Shown here piece after piece: positions 22,449 through 34,565 of a stretch of DNA of 64,000 bases. The translations under genes were made by a program, and so were the position numbers. A model generated the notes under the pieces. That model did no database searches and had not been told where the DNA came from. It saw only the letters and a program-made list of their open reading frames with translations. Origin of the DNA: Gamsiella multidivaricata (taxonomy: Eukaryota > Mortierellomycota > Mortierellomycetes > Mortierellales > Mortierellaceae); assembly GCF_025024155.1 (NCBI RefSeq), contig NW_026251788.1:62001-126000 (forward strand). The letters are read 5' to 3'. The first letter of the stretch is position 1. Every line of letters starts with the position of its first letter.

Positions 22449-24343
22449 ATGTCCATTGTACGACCCGTCTTACAGTCGCTGCCAAAGTTGCCTGCAGCAG
22501 GACTCTGGCCCACTCTGTTCAAAGTGTCAAGAGCACGCGGCCAGATGCGAGTGTCTGTCATGACTGAGGAGCTTGCGGGTATGTTGTGAACAGGATGAAC
22601 GTTGGTGCGTGTGCGTGTGCGCGCGCGGGTGGAGGGTTTGTTTGCATTCCAGGTCGTATTCTTGCATTTTCTCCCTTCCTCCCTACACACGTACACACAG
22701 ACACACAGACACACACACATACGAACATGGCGAGCACTGAACTTAGACGTGTATGTATGTGTTTTTTTTTTCTTTTTAGATCAGACGGCAAAGAGGATAG
22801 GTATCCAAGACCATCCGAATCGATCTGTCCTTGAGATCTTTCCAGGTACACTATGTCGATTTTTTTTTTTCGATTTTTTTTTTTTTTTTTTTTTTTATAT
22901 TGTGAAGAGATTGGTGCTGATCCAGAAACTTTTTTCCATTCTCTGTTTGGTCCGCTGTATGATAGGTCCAGGACAGCTCACGCGGTCGATGGCATTGGCA
23001 GGTGCGAAGAAGGTGGTGACCGTGGAGAATGGAGAGGCATACCAAAAGTCATTGAAGGTACGGAGGGAAGGGGTCGATTCTGATCTTACGAGGACTTGAG
23101 AGCATGTCTTTTTGTTGTTGTTGTTGTTGTTTTTGATGTTTGTTGTTGATGTTGTTGATATTGTTGTTGAAGCGGGTTTGCTAACGACTCTGGGGGGAAT
23201 CGCGATCATGGCAAGTAGTCCCTTATAGACGAATCTGGCGGGCGGATCCAGAACTTTGCTCTGAACCCGTCCTCGGATCCGTTTGAAGAAATCATGGACC
23301 CTACGAAGGCGGTCTTCCCGGATCTGGAACCTCAGCCGTGGGATAAGGTCCATACGGATCTGGTGATTGTGGGCTCGATCCCGAATTCGTCGTTGGGGGA
23401 GAAGGTGGTGCAGGATCTGTTGATTGCGTCAATAGGACGGATGGGGATCTTTAGGATGGGACGCGTGGAGATGTATATGTTCTGTTTCAAGGATGCAGTC
23501 AAGGTAAAACAACGCCGGAAGCTGGAAGCCAAAGCAGCTGTTGCTTTTTTTTTTATGGCAACGATAACGATGCCATTGTGCTAATTATGTTCGATTTCAT
23601 GTTGCGATATCCGGGATGGGAAATTTTTTCGTATGGAATAGAGACTCAAGGCGGAGCCAGGGGAGCCAGCGAGGAACAGGGTGACGATTCTAGCGGAGGC
23701 GGCTGCAGAGATCATGCCGATCTCGCGTCCGGGATCGCATCATTTTCATCTGCCGTTTGATTATGAGCTCCTGCATATTGTCCCACATGAGAAACCCAAG
23801 ATGGAAAGTAATGTTTTGTTTTATCTTGCAGAGGGAGGAAAGTGGGGGGAAAAAGCCTCTGTGTTGTTGGAATGAGAAGGCTGTGTATTGACGCGATTTT
23901 TTTTGATTTTTTTTTTAATGCACCTCTTTCTTCTGCAACCATAGCGTCGACGGAAATAATGGATTTCTGTCTGAGGAGTCTTTTCACGAACAAGTCGCAC
24001 GCGCTTAACAAAGTGATCAAGTAAATGTGCCAACTTTTTTTTTTTTTTTTTTTTTATATATAAAAAAAGGAATCCTTCCTATGGCTATATGACCATTCTT
24101 TTAACTAATGTTTCCTGTGTGATTTTTTTTTCTTTTTTCAATTGTATGACCAATAACAATAGATTACTGGGACCAGGCGCAGATATTCTTCTGGGCCGAC
24201 TGAGTTTCGACCACAACATTAAGATCAAGCATATGACATTGGAGCAGCTGAACGAGGTCGCGCTCAAGTTTGAGCAGTGGCCACTTCGACCGACGGTTCT
24301 GTATGATGATATGATCATGACTGAGACTAAGCGGAAGCGATAG
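22449..24343 (+). CDS. MTF1: Mitochondrial transcription factor MTF1/TFB-type (rRNA adenine dimethylase fold)
   Basis: Seven exons (22449-22578, 22780-22845, 22966-23057, 23219-23503, 23642-23807, 23945-24020, 24163-24343) give 331 residues. After TAKRIGIQDHPNRSVLEIFPGPGQLTRSM (read over two junctions) comes GAKKVVTVENGE, the SAM-binding motifs I and post-I of KsgA/Dim1-like enzymes. A C-terminal helical region (FCLRSLFTNKSHALNKVIK) matches the family's small domain. In yeast Mtf1 and animal TFB2M this fold serves as a mitochondrial RNA polymerase specificity factor, while TFB1M methylates 12S-type rRNA. I cannot separate the two roles; the degenerate middle favours the transcription-factor type. 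The Arg-rich N terminus fits a mitochondrial presequence. Introns hold several long T runs and a CA repeat. Confidence 0.8.
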
Positions 24344-24793
24344 GTCCCGTCCCTCCCTCCCCTCCCCTCCATCGAAGACGCAAGCAAGCATGCATGCGTT
24401 ATTTTATTTGATTTCATTTCTTTTCATTGGCATTTTCAGAAAAAAATAAAAATAAAAAAAGTCCTCTTCATCGCTAATACGGATGTGGAAGGAAACAGGT
24501 GTGGTAGGAAGTGAGTTCGTGTTTAGAAAAAAGTGTTTATGAAGGTATAGAGACGCGTAGCTACTATCTATACCAAGTATATAAGCAAAGAAGGGTAGGT
24601 GTGTATCTTGCTTGGTTCCTGCGGGTAGACGTGCATACTTTCAACTTTTACGAGCTGTAAAAATATATATATATATATGTGTTCACGCCGGGTAGGAAGA
24701 TGAAAGAATGTGAGTGAAAGATGAACAAGAGTATGTATGAGACACGGGGGGGGGGGATATTGATATGCGACGAGGAAGAAGTTTTTTTTTTTT
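24344..24793. other. Convergent 3' intergenic region
   Basis: Lies between the stop of the MTF1-type gene and the stop of the DUF427 gene. A+T-rich with a G10 run near 24747 and a T run just outside the DUF427 stop. AAATAAAAATAAA around 24445-24460 could be a plus-strand poly(A) signal. No gene seen. Confidence 0.4.
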
Positions 24794-25639
24794 TTAAACG
24801 TACGATTTGACCTCGACACCCTTCCAGAATGCGACCATGCCGGCGATGTTCTTGGCTGCATCCTTGGGCTTTGCATAGTACCTGAAAGAAAAGGGTAATA
24901 AGCGCAAAGGCTATGTTGTGAGAACGAGATGTCTTGCAAAATTCAAAGTTTTTTTTTTTTTTTTTTTTTTTTTGGAAGAAGGGAGGGGGAGGAGGGGTGC
25001 AAGCAGAAATGAATAAAGAATAAAGAATAAAGAATAACGAATAAAGAATAAAGAATAAAGAAAAACGTGCCGATTCCTTACCAGGCAGCATCCATGTTGA
25101 CCTTGCCATCGACATCGATATCATAGTAACTGGCAGTTCCCTTCCATCCGCAGACGGTCTCGTTCGAGGACTCTTTGAAGTAGTCCTTGTTGATGGAGCT
25201 GACAGGGAACTGCGCAAATGTAATGATAAGGAAGGCAAAAAAAAAAAAAAAAAAAAAAGTGATTAGTAAAAATGCTGTGCAGTTGGTGAGCCGATCATAA
25301 CTGGGCCTGGGCCAGGGCCAGTCCATGTAAAGAAACAGAGATTTGACACCTACGTAGATGTTTCCTTCGACCTTCTCGAATTCGTCCGTCTCGGCGAGGA
25401 CTTGGTGAGGATGTAAGAAATGATAAGAAAGAAGCGTGAGAAAATAATAAATATTAAAAAAAAAAAACGAAAGCTATACTTTACTTCCAAAGGAATGCAT
25501 GTTTAAGCGAGGTCCCCATGCAACGCTCGCTCAGATATTCACATAAAGCAAATTAAAGAAGAAAAATCTGTCAAGAGTTTGGACGCGTATATAATATATG
25601 TATACCTTTGCCGTTCCAGGTTGCGGTGTAGTGAGGCAT
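24794..25639 (-). CDS. DUF427 domain protein
   Basis: Four exons on the minus strand (25639-25606, 25400-25354, 25209-25082, 24881-24794) give a 98-residue protein that is almost entirely one DUF427 domain. Signature residues are the start MPHYTATWNGKVLAE, VEGNIYFPVSSIN, the core ETVCGWKGTASYYDI, NMDAAWYY and the end AFWKGVEVKSYV. The family is widespread in bacteria and fungi as a small beta-rich protein with no established reaction. Three of four phases were fixed by homology to the usual EGNHYFP and DAAWYY junctions. The introns carry a T23-like run and an A-rich GAATAAA tandem repeat. Function cannot be deduced from the neighbours. Confidence 0.88.
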
Positions 25640-26027
25640 GTTTCTGTAGAGAACTTGTGACGGACGGAGAATTGAGCGGAGCAGGTTGGAGATTGAAGAC
25701 GTGGTAGTAATACTGGTGTGTTGCTGGGGGAAAAAAAAAAGTGTATGTAGGATGACGAAGCAGAATAGGGCCGCCCTTTTATAATGTCTGTGGAGAAAGA
25801 GAAAAAGGAAGGAAGGGGGATGTGCGCAGACCCTCCATCCCCCTCCTCTCCTGCGCAAACGCGATTGGGGCGAGCGAGCGAGCGAGCGAATCGCGCAGCT
25901 GTGGGAGGGGCAAACGGTGCGTTTCTTCTTTGGAGACAAGGATTCGCGCTATCCTTTGGGACTTTACCATACGCGAAAATAAAAAAGAGGGAAGATGCCA
26001 AAAGTAAAACGTGTTTATTATAGTTCT
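25640..26027. other. Intergenic: DUF427 promoter side and CHY gene 3' side
   Basis: Same-strand spacing between two minus-strand genes. Contains GAGCGAGC repeats near 25870 and an AATAAA-like stretch near 25978 on the plus strand. No gene seen. Confidence 0.35.
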
Positions 26028-28814
26028 CTAGGCTGCAGACGATCGCGAGGCTTTGGACTTTTCAATCCTCTTACGGGCATTCTCCGCACCGACTTGCTTC
26101 TTCGCCATCGTCTTATGGGCTCCTTTATGCTTCTTCGAATCCTTATTGCTCATCCTCGTCTTGTCCCTCATCCCCTCTCCACCCTCCCAGAACGCGCCCG
26201 AGCCACCCATAGTCTTGATTGGACTCTCTCCACAGACGCAAGGCTTATCGCTCACAGTCTGCTCTCTCGAACAATGTCCACAGACCATCCGTTTCGCGTA
26301 CTCACACTCATGTGAACCACCCTCCTTCTCGTCATGACACATATGGCAGGGATAGATCTTGGAGCAACACGGGAACCTGAACCAGCGGCGCGATTTCTTG
26401 TAATGATCACAAGCACCCTTCCGAGGGAGCGGTTCCCCAACCTTCAGTTCGAAATCCAGACCGTTCTTGTTCTTGAGAGGCTTTTTCTTCTTGAGGGGGA
26501 GTTGCGAGAGCGTGGAGGCATCCGCGCGCATGAGGTCCCCGGGACTGAGTTTGATGAATTTGAGATCACCTTCGATCGAGAGAATGAGACGGGCGTGACA
26601 TTTCCGGCAGTTGGCGGTGGCGGACATGCCGCGGCCGATTCTTTGGCGGAAACCCGTAGGTGCTGTGGATGTCGGGACACGGGTCGTTACTGTACGGCCT
26701 GGTGCTTCAAAGCTCTCTTCGGTGGATGCTAGAGTCGTTCCAGAATCCACATGGGCGGTCATGTCCGCACCCGAGCCCAAGACTGTATCACATTCACTAC
26801 AGGTAGGTACAAAGGCCGAGGGCAAGATATCATAAGCCGTACATCCCGCCAGATCCAAGTATCCGATCGTCCGGGATTGGATGTGGATGTATTCTGTGCG
26901 GAAATGGGCCCCCAAGAGCGATTGGCAGTTATCACAGGTTCTCCATTTCCGTTTATCTCCTCCTGATGGATTCACGGACGCGCTGTTGTTATTATTGTTA
27001 TTATCGTCGGGAAGGAGGTCGGGGATATCAAAGAGGCCCTTGCAGCGGTTACAACGGACGAGGAGGTTGAGCGAGCGACAATAGAGGAGAGAGATATGCT
27101 CGAGCTTGAGATCGGGCATCCGGATCTCGATACCGCGTTTTGGGGCGGCATCGATAATAGGGCCGCCAGTTATAGAGGATTGGCCGTCTTGCTCGTCATC
27201 ATCGTCGTCTTCTTCAGAGTGGGTCGCCGAATCTGCGTTGGAGTCATGGACGTCACCATGTTCTGATCCGTCTGGATCGTTGTCGTCGTCGTCGTCGTCA
27301 TTGTCGCTGCTGTCGTCCTCGCTGGTGACCATGCCATTGTCCTCGCCTTGTTCAAAGTTTCTTGTAGGAAGCTGCTTTGGAGGGTCGACGTAGATGAGTC
27401 TTGGCTTTGACGTGTCGTCGCGGTGTAGAACGGCAGGAGCGTGATCGGGAGATGCAGCGGATTTAGACGCGCTTGATGATGGAGATGCGGTTTGGGATAG
27501 AGAGGGCTGTTCCAGTGGCGCAATGGGTGCTGATGGTGGTGCAGGAGCGGGCATGTTCATGAACTCTTTGAGGTCGCGGTTGAGCTGGTTCAGAAGCTGG
27601 AACAGCGACAGCTGGGGCATGGCTGCAGCCATCTTCCTGAACCCTTGTTCGACATTTCTAAAACAGGACAAGCAAAGGGGTTGATAAAGTTTCTCCCGTG
27701 TTTACAATTTACTGCGGGCAAATGTGCCATACCTTGCACGCCAGAGCTCAATCTCGGGGTTATGGCCATCCTGCTTCAGACGGATCTCACATGGCTCCAG
27801 AGGGAACTTTGTCGGGACGAGCAGGCTGATCCAGAGGGGACCCTGCCATGACACCGGCATCCGAGGTTTATCTGCAGATTCGAGGGAGATCTCTACTTCA
27901 GTTGCGGATATGGTTGAGAACGATGATCGGAAGCGTGCCTGAATCTGGGCCAGCTGCTTCTGTCGTTGCAGAGAAGCCTGTTCGATCTGTTGGGATGTAA
28001 AAGTTGGCTGGACAGGTTTAGGTGGTTGAGATGCAGGTACAGGAGTAGGCTTGACAGGGGTTTCGAATGAGCTGGCTGAAGACGACGACGACAGTAAAGG
28101 GGCGGAAGAGGAAGACGATGCCTCGGTTGTTGGCGTTGCTGAACCATTGGACGTAGAGACGCGGGCTGATTTTGCGGCAGATGCAGTGTTCGCTTGCTGA
28201 CCATGTCCAACAAAGCGGATGGTTGGTGCTGGAGGCTTCTGAAGGAGTTCTTCCATGTTGACGTCCAGCCAATTGAGATGGGCGAGCAAGGACTTTTTCT
28301 GACGAGTGGCCTCTGCGAATCCTCGCTCGAGGTTGGTAGCATAGCCTTTGGGAATGTCCTTGTTGAGGACTTCGACACTGCAGGGCGACTGTGGGTAGTC
28401 TTTTGGAACGGTCAATTGGATGTGAAGGGACTCGATCTCGTAAGGAAAGTCCGGGTCGCTGGGAGTGATCTTTAGCTGAAAGATATCGGCGATTTGATCG
28501 CTGTTGGAGTCTGTGATGCGAACAAAGGAGGAGCTGAAGCGACTCTCGATCTGCGAGATCTCGTAGGTGCGGAGGGATGCAGCGGTCTGGTCCTGGGACA
28601 GATCACGGAGCTGCTTGGGGAGGGGTTTGCGGACAGGAGCTCTAGCGATGGTGGCAGTCGTTCTTGTTGGAGCGGCGGTTGCAGTGGATGCGGTTGCAGT
28701 GCGTGGAGCGCTTGAGGCAGGCTGAGGAGAGGGGGCGGTGTGGAGGAAGCGACATGCGGCTCCGTTTCTGCAGCCCTTCTTTGTTGAGAAGAACTGGCAG
28801 TGCTGGGAGGCCAT
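26028..28814 (-). CDS. CCCH - RWD - CHY zinc-finger protein
   Basis: Two exons on the minus strand, 28814-27733 and 27657-26028, 903 residues. Order of parts: a CCCH finger at residues 6-25 (CQFFSTKKGCRNGAACRFLH); an RWD-like domain (about 130-230, VPKDYPQSPCSVEVLN); a linker rich in Ser/Ala/Pro; a second RWD-like segment (LLVPTKFPLEPCEIRLK) spanning the intron; a very acidic stretch with poly-Asp; then many Cys/His pairs including CRKCHARL, PCCSKIYPCHMCHDE and MVCGHCSREQTVSDKPCVCG, the CHY-type zinc-finger pattern. A basic C-terminal tail follows. CHY fingers occur in ubiquitin-related and mitochondrial proteins; RWD domains often bind E2 enzymes. A role in ubiquitin transfer is inference. 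No RING finger is evident. Confidence 0.82.
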
Positions 28815-29065
28815 GTTGGGGCCGAGGGTGCGGGTGTGGGCAGGTAAAGAGAGAGAGAGCAAGAGAAGAGAAGGTAGAAGGTAGAAAAGAAAAGAGAGCG
28901 TGAGGAATTCAAGGTGCGAAGGGTATGTAAGCGGAGAGAGAAAGAGAGAAGAGAGAGAGGAGATGTGGGAGAGATGGGAAAGGGTTAGGCTGCCGTCGAT
29001 CCAATCAGTGTGCGCCCTCTGGGCTTCCTTTCCCCCACTCTCCCCCACTCTCTCCCTCTCTCTCT

Positions 29066-29099
<34 letters not shown>

Positions 29100-29352
29100 T
29101 TCTCTCTCTCTTCTCTCTCTCTCTCTCTCACTCCATCATCCCCCTCACTCTCCCCCCCCCACAGTCTCCCCCCTCACAGTCTCCCAAGGCCATCATCCCC
29201 ATCATCCCCATCATCCCCACTCCCCCTCCCAGTCCCTCCTCTTTACACTCCCTCTTCCTCTTCCTCCTCCTCTTCCTCCCCTCCTCTCTCCCTCTCTTTC
29301 CCCTCTTTCCTCTCCCATCCCCATCCTCCACTTGATCTTCATCACCACGGCC
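28815..29352. promoter_or_regulatory. Divergent promoter with a long CT-rich tract in front of the SSD1-like gene
   Basis: The ATGs of the CHY gene (minus) and the SSD1-like gene (plus) are 538 bases apart. From about 29035 to 29335 the plus strand is almost pure pyrimidine: long CTCTCT runs, C9 at about 29152, and CATCCC repeats. This probably forms much of the 5' leader of the plus-strand gene. It contains many matches to CNYTCNYT, the element bound by yeast Ssd1 in target leaders. Confidence 0.55.
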
Positions 29353-32300
29353 ATGTCACGAGACACCTCCTCTTCCTCCTCCCCCACCTCCTCCTCCCCC
29401 TCCTCCTCCTCCACCTTCTCCTTCGGCCCCGGCACCGGTGCATTCTCCTCCCTCGGCTCCTCCGCCAATCCCTCCTCCTCCTCCTCCTCCTCCTCGGGCC
29501 CTGCCAGCCGCCGCTCGTCCGCCCTGTCCTCCCTCGGCGATAGGTTCGGTCGTCCTGGCCCTGGATTGCCCACGGTCGACGAGAACGACCAGCATGCTGC
29601 CGAAAGACGCCCCCTCTCCAACTTCCCCTCTGTATCCACTTCCCCCAACGCCTCCGCCTCGGCCTCCTCTCGCAGCCAGGCCGCCAATCCGTCCCCCATA
29701 TCTACCTCGTCCTCTCCCCCGAGTGGAGGACCATCCCCTGGGGCCAACCCCAGGCGCGGCCATGCTCGCTCAATGTCGATGAAGGAGCAAATGGACCAAT
29801 TTGGCCAGGATAAGAACCGTGAGGGTGCCCCAAAGACCCTTCAATCGCTTCAGGAAATGATCAGCAGCCTGAAGAACTTGCCCCCGGCCAGCCAGAACAA
29901 CCCAGCAAGCACCGCTGCATCTGGTGCCCCAATGGACCAGCAGCAGCAGCCTAGCCAGGGTCTCTCTCGCCACGAAAAGCGAATGTCCCTGTCTGCGCTG
30001 CCTTCACGAACCTCGGTGGGTACGGGCAGTATCAGCCCCATGGCTGCCAAGGAACCCGCCTTTAGTACCATCAGCACAACCACGACCCTTCACATCTCGC
30101 AGCCGCCTCGAGGAACATCAATTGAGACCGCACTCCAGTCGACCGTCGCAACCCTGCGTCGCCTTTCCGTCTCTGATCCAAAGCGCCCAGCGATCCCTGC
30201 TGCCAAGAAGGACGATGATTATGTAAGTAGCCTCTATGGCCTTGCTCGTTCCTTTTTTGTGTGATTTTGTCGAAAACAACATCCTAATATTTCGATTGCT
30301 GTTTTTAATGGGGCACAGGAGAGCGCGGCCGGCAGGAAAGCCAGCAATCGACGCTCTGTCGTTCTACCACAGGAGATTGGCTCACTTGGCAGTAACGTTG
30401 GCGATTCTCAGGATGTCAATCGACGTAATAGGCGCTCTTTCATAAACTCGGCAACCGATGGCTCGTATTACAGCCTTGCATCAGAGACAACAACAGCAAC
30501 AACTACAGCAGCAGCAACGGGATCCTCCTCTTCGACTAGTGGTGCACCATCGACCTATCAGCCCAACCGTCGCTCTGTAATTATTCGTCCTGAAGAGGTA
30601 GCAGCATTACAGGAGGGCCGCCCATATGTTCCCTCCGCAGCTGCGAATGCAGCACGAGCAAACTTCTCGAGTGATGAGGAGACCGATGCCGTGGCTGACG
30701 CTCTTTCGGCGCTTGAAGGCAAGGGTAGCGTGGGCAACCGATCCAGTCTTGCCGCAAAGGCGCCCCATCGACGCTCGATCTCGGGCGTTGATCCAAACTC
30801 ACTGGCAGAGTTCGCTTCCAAGCTGCCCAGCCATATGCAACCAGGCCCTGGCTCTGCAGCCTTCCAAAACTTTGGTCAAAGCCTTGTTAACAACGACGAT
30901 ACCCAGGACCGTCGACGCTACACGACTGTTTTCAACTTTCCTACCCAGAATCGCACCTCTGTCGCTGCCTCAGGCATGACTGGTTCTGCCAGCCGACGCC
31001 TCTCCGCGTTGCCGTCTGCCAAGGACGTCGATCGGAAGGACTGGCGCATGTGTAAGTTGTAGACAGAACAAATGCGTACAATGAACGCCTGCATTTTTCA
31101 TCTTTTGTCGGTACTAATCACGATCGACCCATTCGGATCCTTTATATAGCCACTCCCGCGCCCTCGAATGGCGGACTCTCAAACAGGGATAGCGTCAGCT
31201 TGAAGGACAATGCGAATGGTCGACGCCCGCTATTCCAGGCTCACCTTACGTACTCCGATTTCCATTCACTTCTCACCAAACAGAAGCACAAGTACGTGCA
31301 GGGTGTCTTAAGAATCAACAAGCGGAATCGATCAGATGCCTATGTTACCGTGGACTCTCTTCCAGAGGGCGATGTTTACATCTGCGGCAGCAAGGATAGG
31401 AATCGCGCCCTGGAAGGAGACGTGGTCGGCATTGAGCTGATCGATTTTGAGGACATGCCCCTACAAAAGCTCGAGGGCGGCAAGGAGAAAAAGAGGAGCA
31501 AGCGCGTCGAAGACGTCGAAGAGGCAGGGGATGCGGATGTGGAGGACATCAAGCCAAAGTACTGCGGCCGTGTTGTCTCCATTGTTGAGCGCTCCCTGGT
31601 CCAGATGTTCTCTGGAACGTTGACCCTGCAGCGACCCAGCGGATCGGCCAAGAAAAACGAGCGCCGTCGCCAAGACGATGAGGACCAAAAGGGGCAACCC
31701 AGGATTGTCTGGTTCAAGCCGGTATGTACAAGGGTCGAGATTTTCTGTTGCTTTGCTCCTACGCTACCAGATGCCAGGTTCAAGACACTAATCTCAGCTT
31801 CTTTTTTTCTTTCTTTCTTTCTTTGGTATAGACCGACAAACGCGTGCCTCTTATTGCTATTCCTATCGACCAGGCGCCAGAGGACTTTGTGGAAAATCAT
31901 GCCTCGTATACACACAAACTATTCCTTGCTACGATCAAGCGTTGGCCCCTGAGCTCCCTTCATCCCTTCGGACACCTGGAGCGTGAGTTGGGTGACATTG
32001 GCAACATTGAAATCGAGACCGAGGCCCTGCTGGCCGACAACAATGTCATGACTACCGCGTTTGGCGAAAAGGTGGAAAAGTGTCTGCCGGAACTCCCATG
32101 GGCTATTCCTGAGAACGAGCTGAGCCGTCGTCGCGATTTGCGCCAGAGCTGCACCTTCACGATCGATCCCGCGACCGCCAAGGACTTGGACGACGCAGTA
32201 TCATGCATTCGCCTCGAGGATGGAACATACGAGATCGGAGTTCATATCGCGGATGTGTCACATTTCATCAAGGTCGGATCTGCATTGGATCGCGAGGCCA

Positions 32301-34565
32301 AGGCCCGGGCCACAACTGTTTACCTGGTACAAAAGGCGATTCCTATGCTTCCAAGCATCCTTTCCGAGGACCTGTGCAGCCTGAGAGTAAACGTCGAGCG
32401 CCTCACATTTTCAGTGTTCTGGAAGATGACGGAGCATGGAGATATTCTGGATACTTCGTTCGCGAAATCTATCATTCGATCATGTGCCCAGCTCTCGTAC
32501 GACGATGCACAGAAGGTGATCACGGTCGGTTCCCTGGATCCCAAGGTTCAAGTCTTTGACCATCCACGGGCAATTGTCGAGGAAAATATCAAGACGTTTT
32601 TCGTAAGCATCACTTTTTTTCGCATTATGCTGTCCAGTTCGCGTGATGTATTTGGGAGGCACAATAATTTTCATTATCTAATGTCCTCCTTTGTCGTTGT
32701 TTTTTTTTTTCTGCTTGGCCTGTTAGAAACTGTCCATGATCCTCCGCCAAAAGCGCTTCGACAATGGCGCGCTTTCGATCAACTCGGTCAAGTTGGCTTT
32801 TGAGACGGACGAGCAGGATAACCCGGTGGATGTGTCGGTGTACGAACTCAAGGAAAGCAACCGACTGATCGAAGAGTTCATGCTGCTCGCTAACATGAGT
32901 GTCGCCAAGCAGATCTGCGAATTCTTCCCGGAGCAGGCCCTGCTGCGTCGACATGAGAATCCCCTCGAGAGACGTATGACCGACTTTATCTCGCACATGA
33001 ACAAGATCGGACTTGAGCTGGATGCGTCGAGCGCAGGAGCGTTGCAGGCGTCCATGGATGCGATCCAAGATCCAGATGTACGCAAGGTCGTCCGTTTGTT
33101 GGCCGTCAAGCCAATGCACCGCGCCAAGTACATTTGCAGCGGAATGCTTCCTGCGAACAAGTACCATCACTACGCGCTCAATGCTCCGCTCTATACCCAC
33201 TTTACCTCACCGATCCGGCGTTACGCTGATATTATCGTTCACCGGTTGCTGGAGGCATCCTTGACTGGAGGTGAGTTGCAGGTTGACGCCTTGCGTAGCG
33301 ATGTGGCCTACTTGGAAGCACAAGGGCAAATACTTGCATCAGGCATCGAATCGGTGTGAGTGACTATGGTTGGTGGAGAGAAGGACATGACAAGATGGAT
33401 ACACATACGCCAGTTATTCTTGCCGTTCTTGCTTTTGCTCGTTTCTTAGGGGGGGGGGGAGGGAGGGAGGGAAGTATTGATCCAAGAACAGTTCACAAAG
33501 AAAGGGGAACTAAAGTGGATGCTACTTGATACCGGGGGAGGGTTGAAGAGGGAGTCAAGGACGCGAGAATGGTGGAAGGTGTTGGCAGGCGGCCAGCACA
33601 ATGCATTTCTTTCACATCCATTTCTTCTATCTCCAGGTTGCTTGTATTTTTATTTCTATTTTATTTTTGTATTTTCTTCGTTTCCTCTCTCTCATTGTTC
33701 TGCTCTCCGGTCTATACCATCATTTATCTTAATTTATTTTTTTAACTGGCAGCCATCAGAAGAGTGAGCGAGTGAAAGAGAAGAAGTGAACAGAGAAATA
33801 TTCATTTTACATCTGCAATTGTGTCCTGACTCTATCTGCATACTCTGTTTTGTGTGTTGCTATCTTGGATATTCTTTACTAGACACCAAAGTGTATCTCA
33901 ACAAGGAGAATTGCCAGAAGAGTGCCAACCACTGTAACCTCAAGAAGGACGCAGCCAAGCTCGCTGAAGAGCAGAGCAGCCATCTCTTTCTGAGCCTCCT
34001 CCTCCGGAACATGACGGAGGAGAAGGGCATGGTGATTCGGGAAGGTATCGTGGTGCAGGTGCAGGATGTCTCGTTCGACGTCATGGTGGCTGAATACGGT
34101 CTGGAGAAGCGAGTGCATCTGGATCAGTTGCCGCTGGAACGCTATTCGTGGAACGAGACCACCGAGACCCTGAAGCTCTACTGGGGCTCGCAACCGTTCA
34201 AGACTGGGGAGGATGATACAGCTTCGATCCATGAGAACCATGCGGACAGGAGACGGTCGATCGCGTTCTCACAGTCGGCTTCACGACATGAGTCGATGGA
34301 CCATCCGGACGACGCGACGAATGCGTACGATGATGAGCGTGGACTGTTTGATGATGATAGCGATTATGAAGACCACCAGGCGTCGTCTTCGATGCTTCGC
34401 TCGAGTCAGGACGATGATGCGGCGGACGAGCTCGCTGAGAACCTGAGCAAGATCAAGATGTTTGGGCGTGTGCAGGTGTTGGTCACGGCGGATACGACTG
34501 TGTCGCCTCCTTTGATCAAAGTTGTGGCCATGAACCCCTTTGCGACAGCTACGGCAGCGCCTTGA
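29353..34565 (+). CDS. SSD1: SSD1/DIS3L2-like RNB-domain RNA-binding protein
   Basis: Exons 29353-30222, 30319-31051, 31150-31721, 31832-32602, 32727-33270 and 33883-34565 give about 1390 residues. A 540-residue Ser-rich N terminus with RRSV/RRSI motifs (possible Cbk1-type phosphosites) precedes cold-shock domains (about 555-650), the RNB domain (from about 830) and an S1-like end (EGIVVQVQDVSFDVMVAEYG). RNB motif TIDPATAKDLDDAV keeps all four aspartates used by active RNase II/DIS3L2; characterised ascomycete Ssd1/Sts5 proteins are regarded as pseudonucleases. YTHFTSPIRRYADIIVHRLL confirms the RNB end. The last intron (612 bases) is unusually long; part of 33271-33350 is open and could be exon. 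Yeast Ssd1 represses translation of cell-wall mRNAs. Confidence 0.9.
33449..33472 (+). repeat. G-rich run with G-quadruplex potential
   Basis: A run of about twelve G followed by three GGGA-type blocks inside the last intron of the SSD1-like gene, on the sense strand. Four or more G-triplets are close enough for a quadruplex. Confidence 0.6.
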
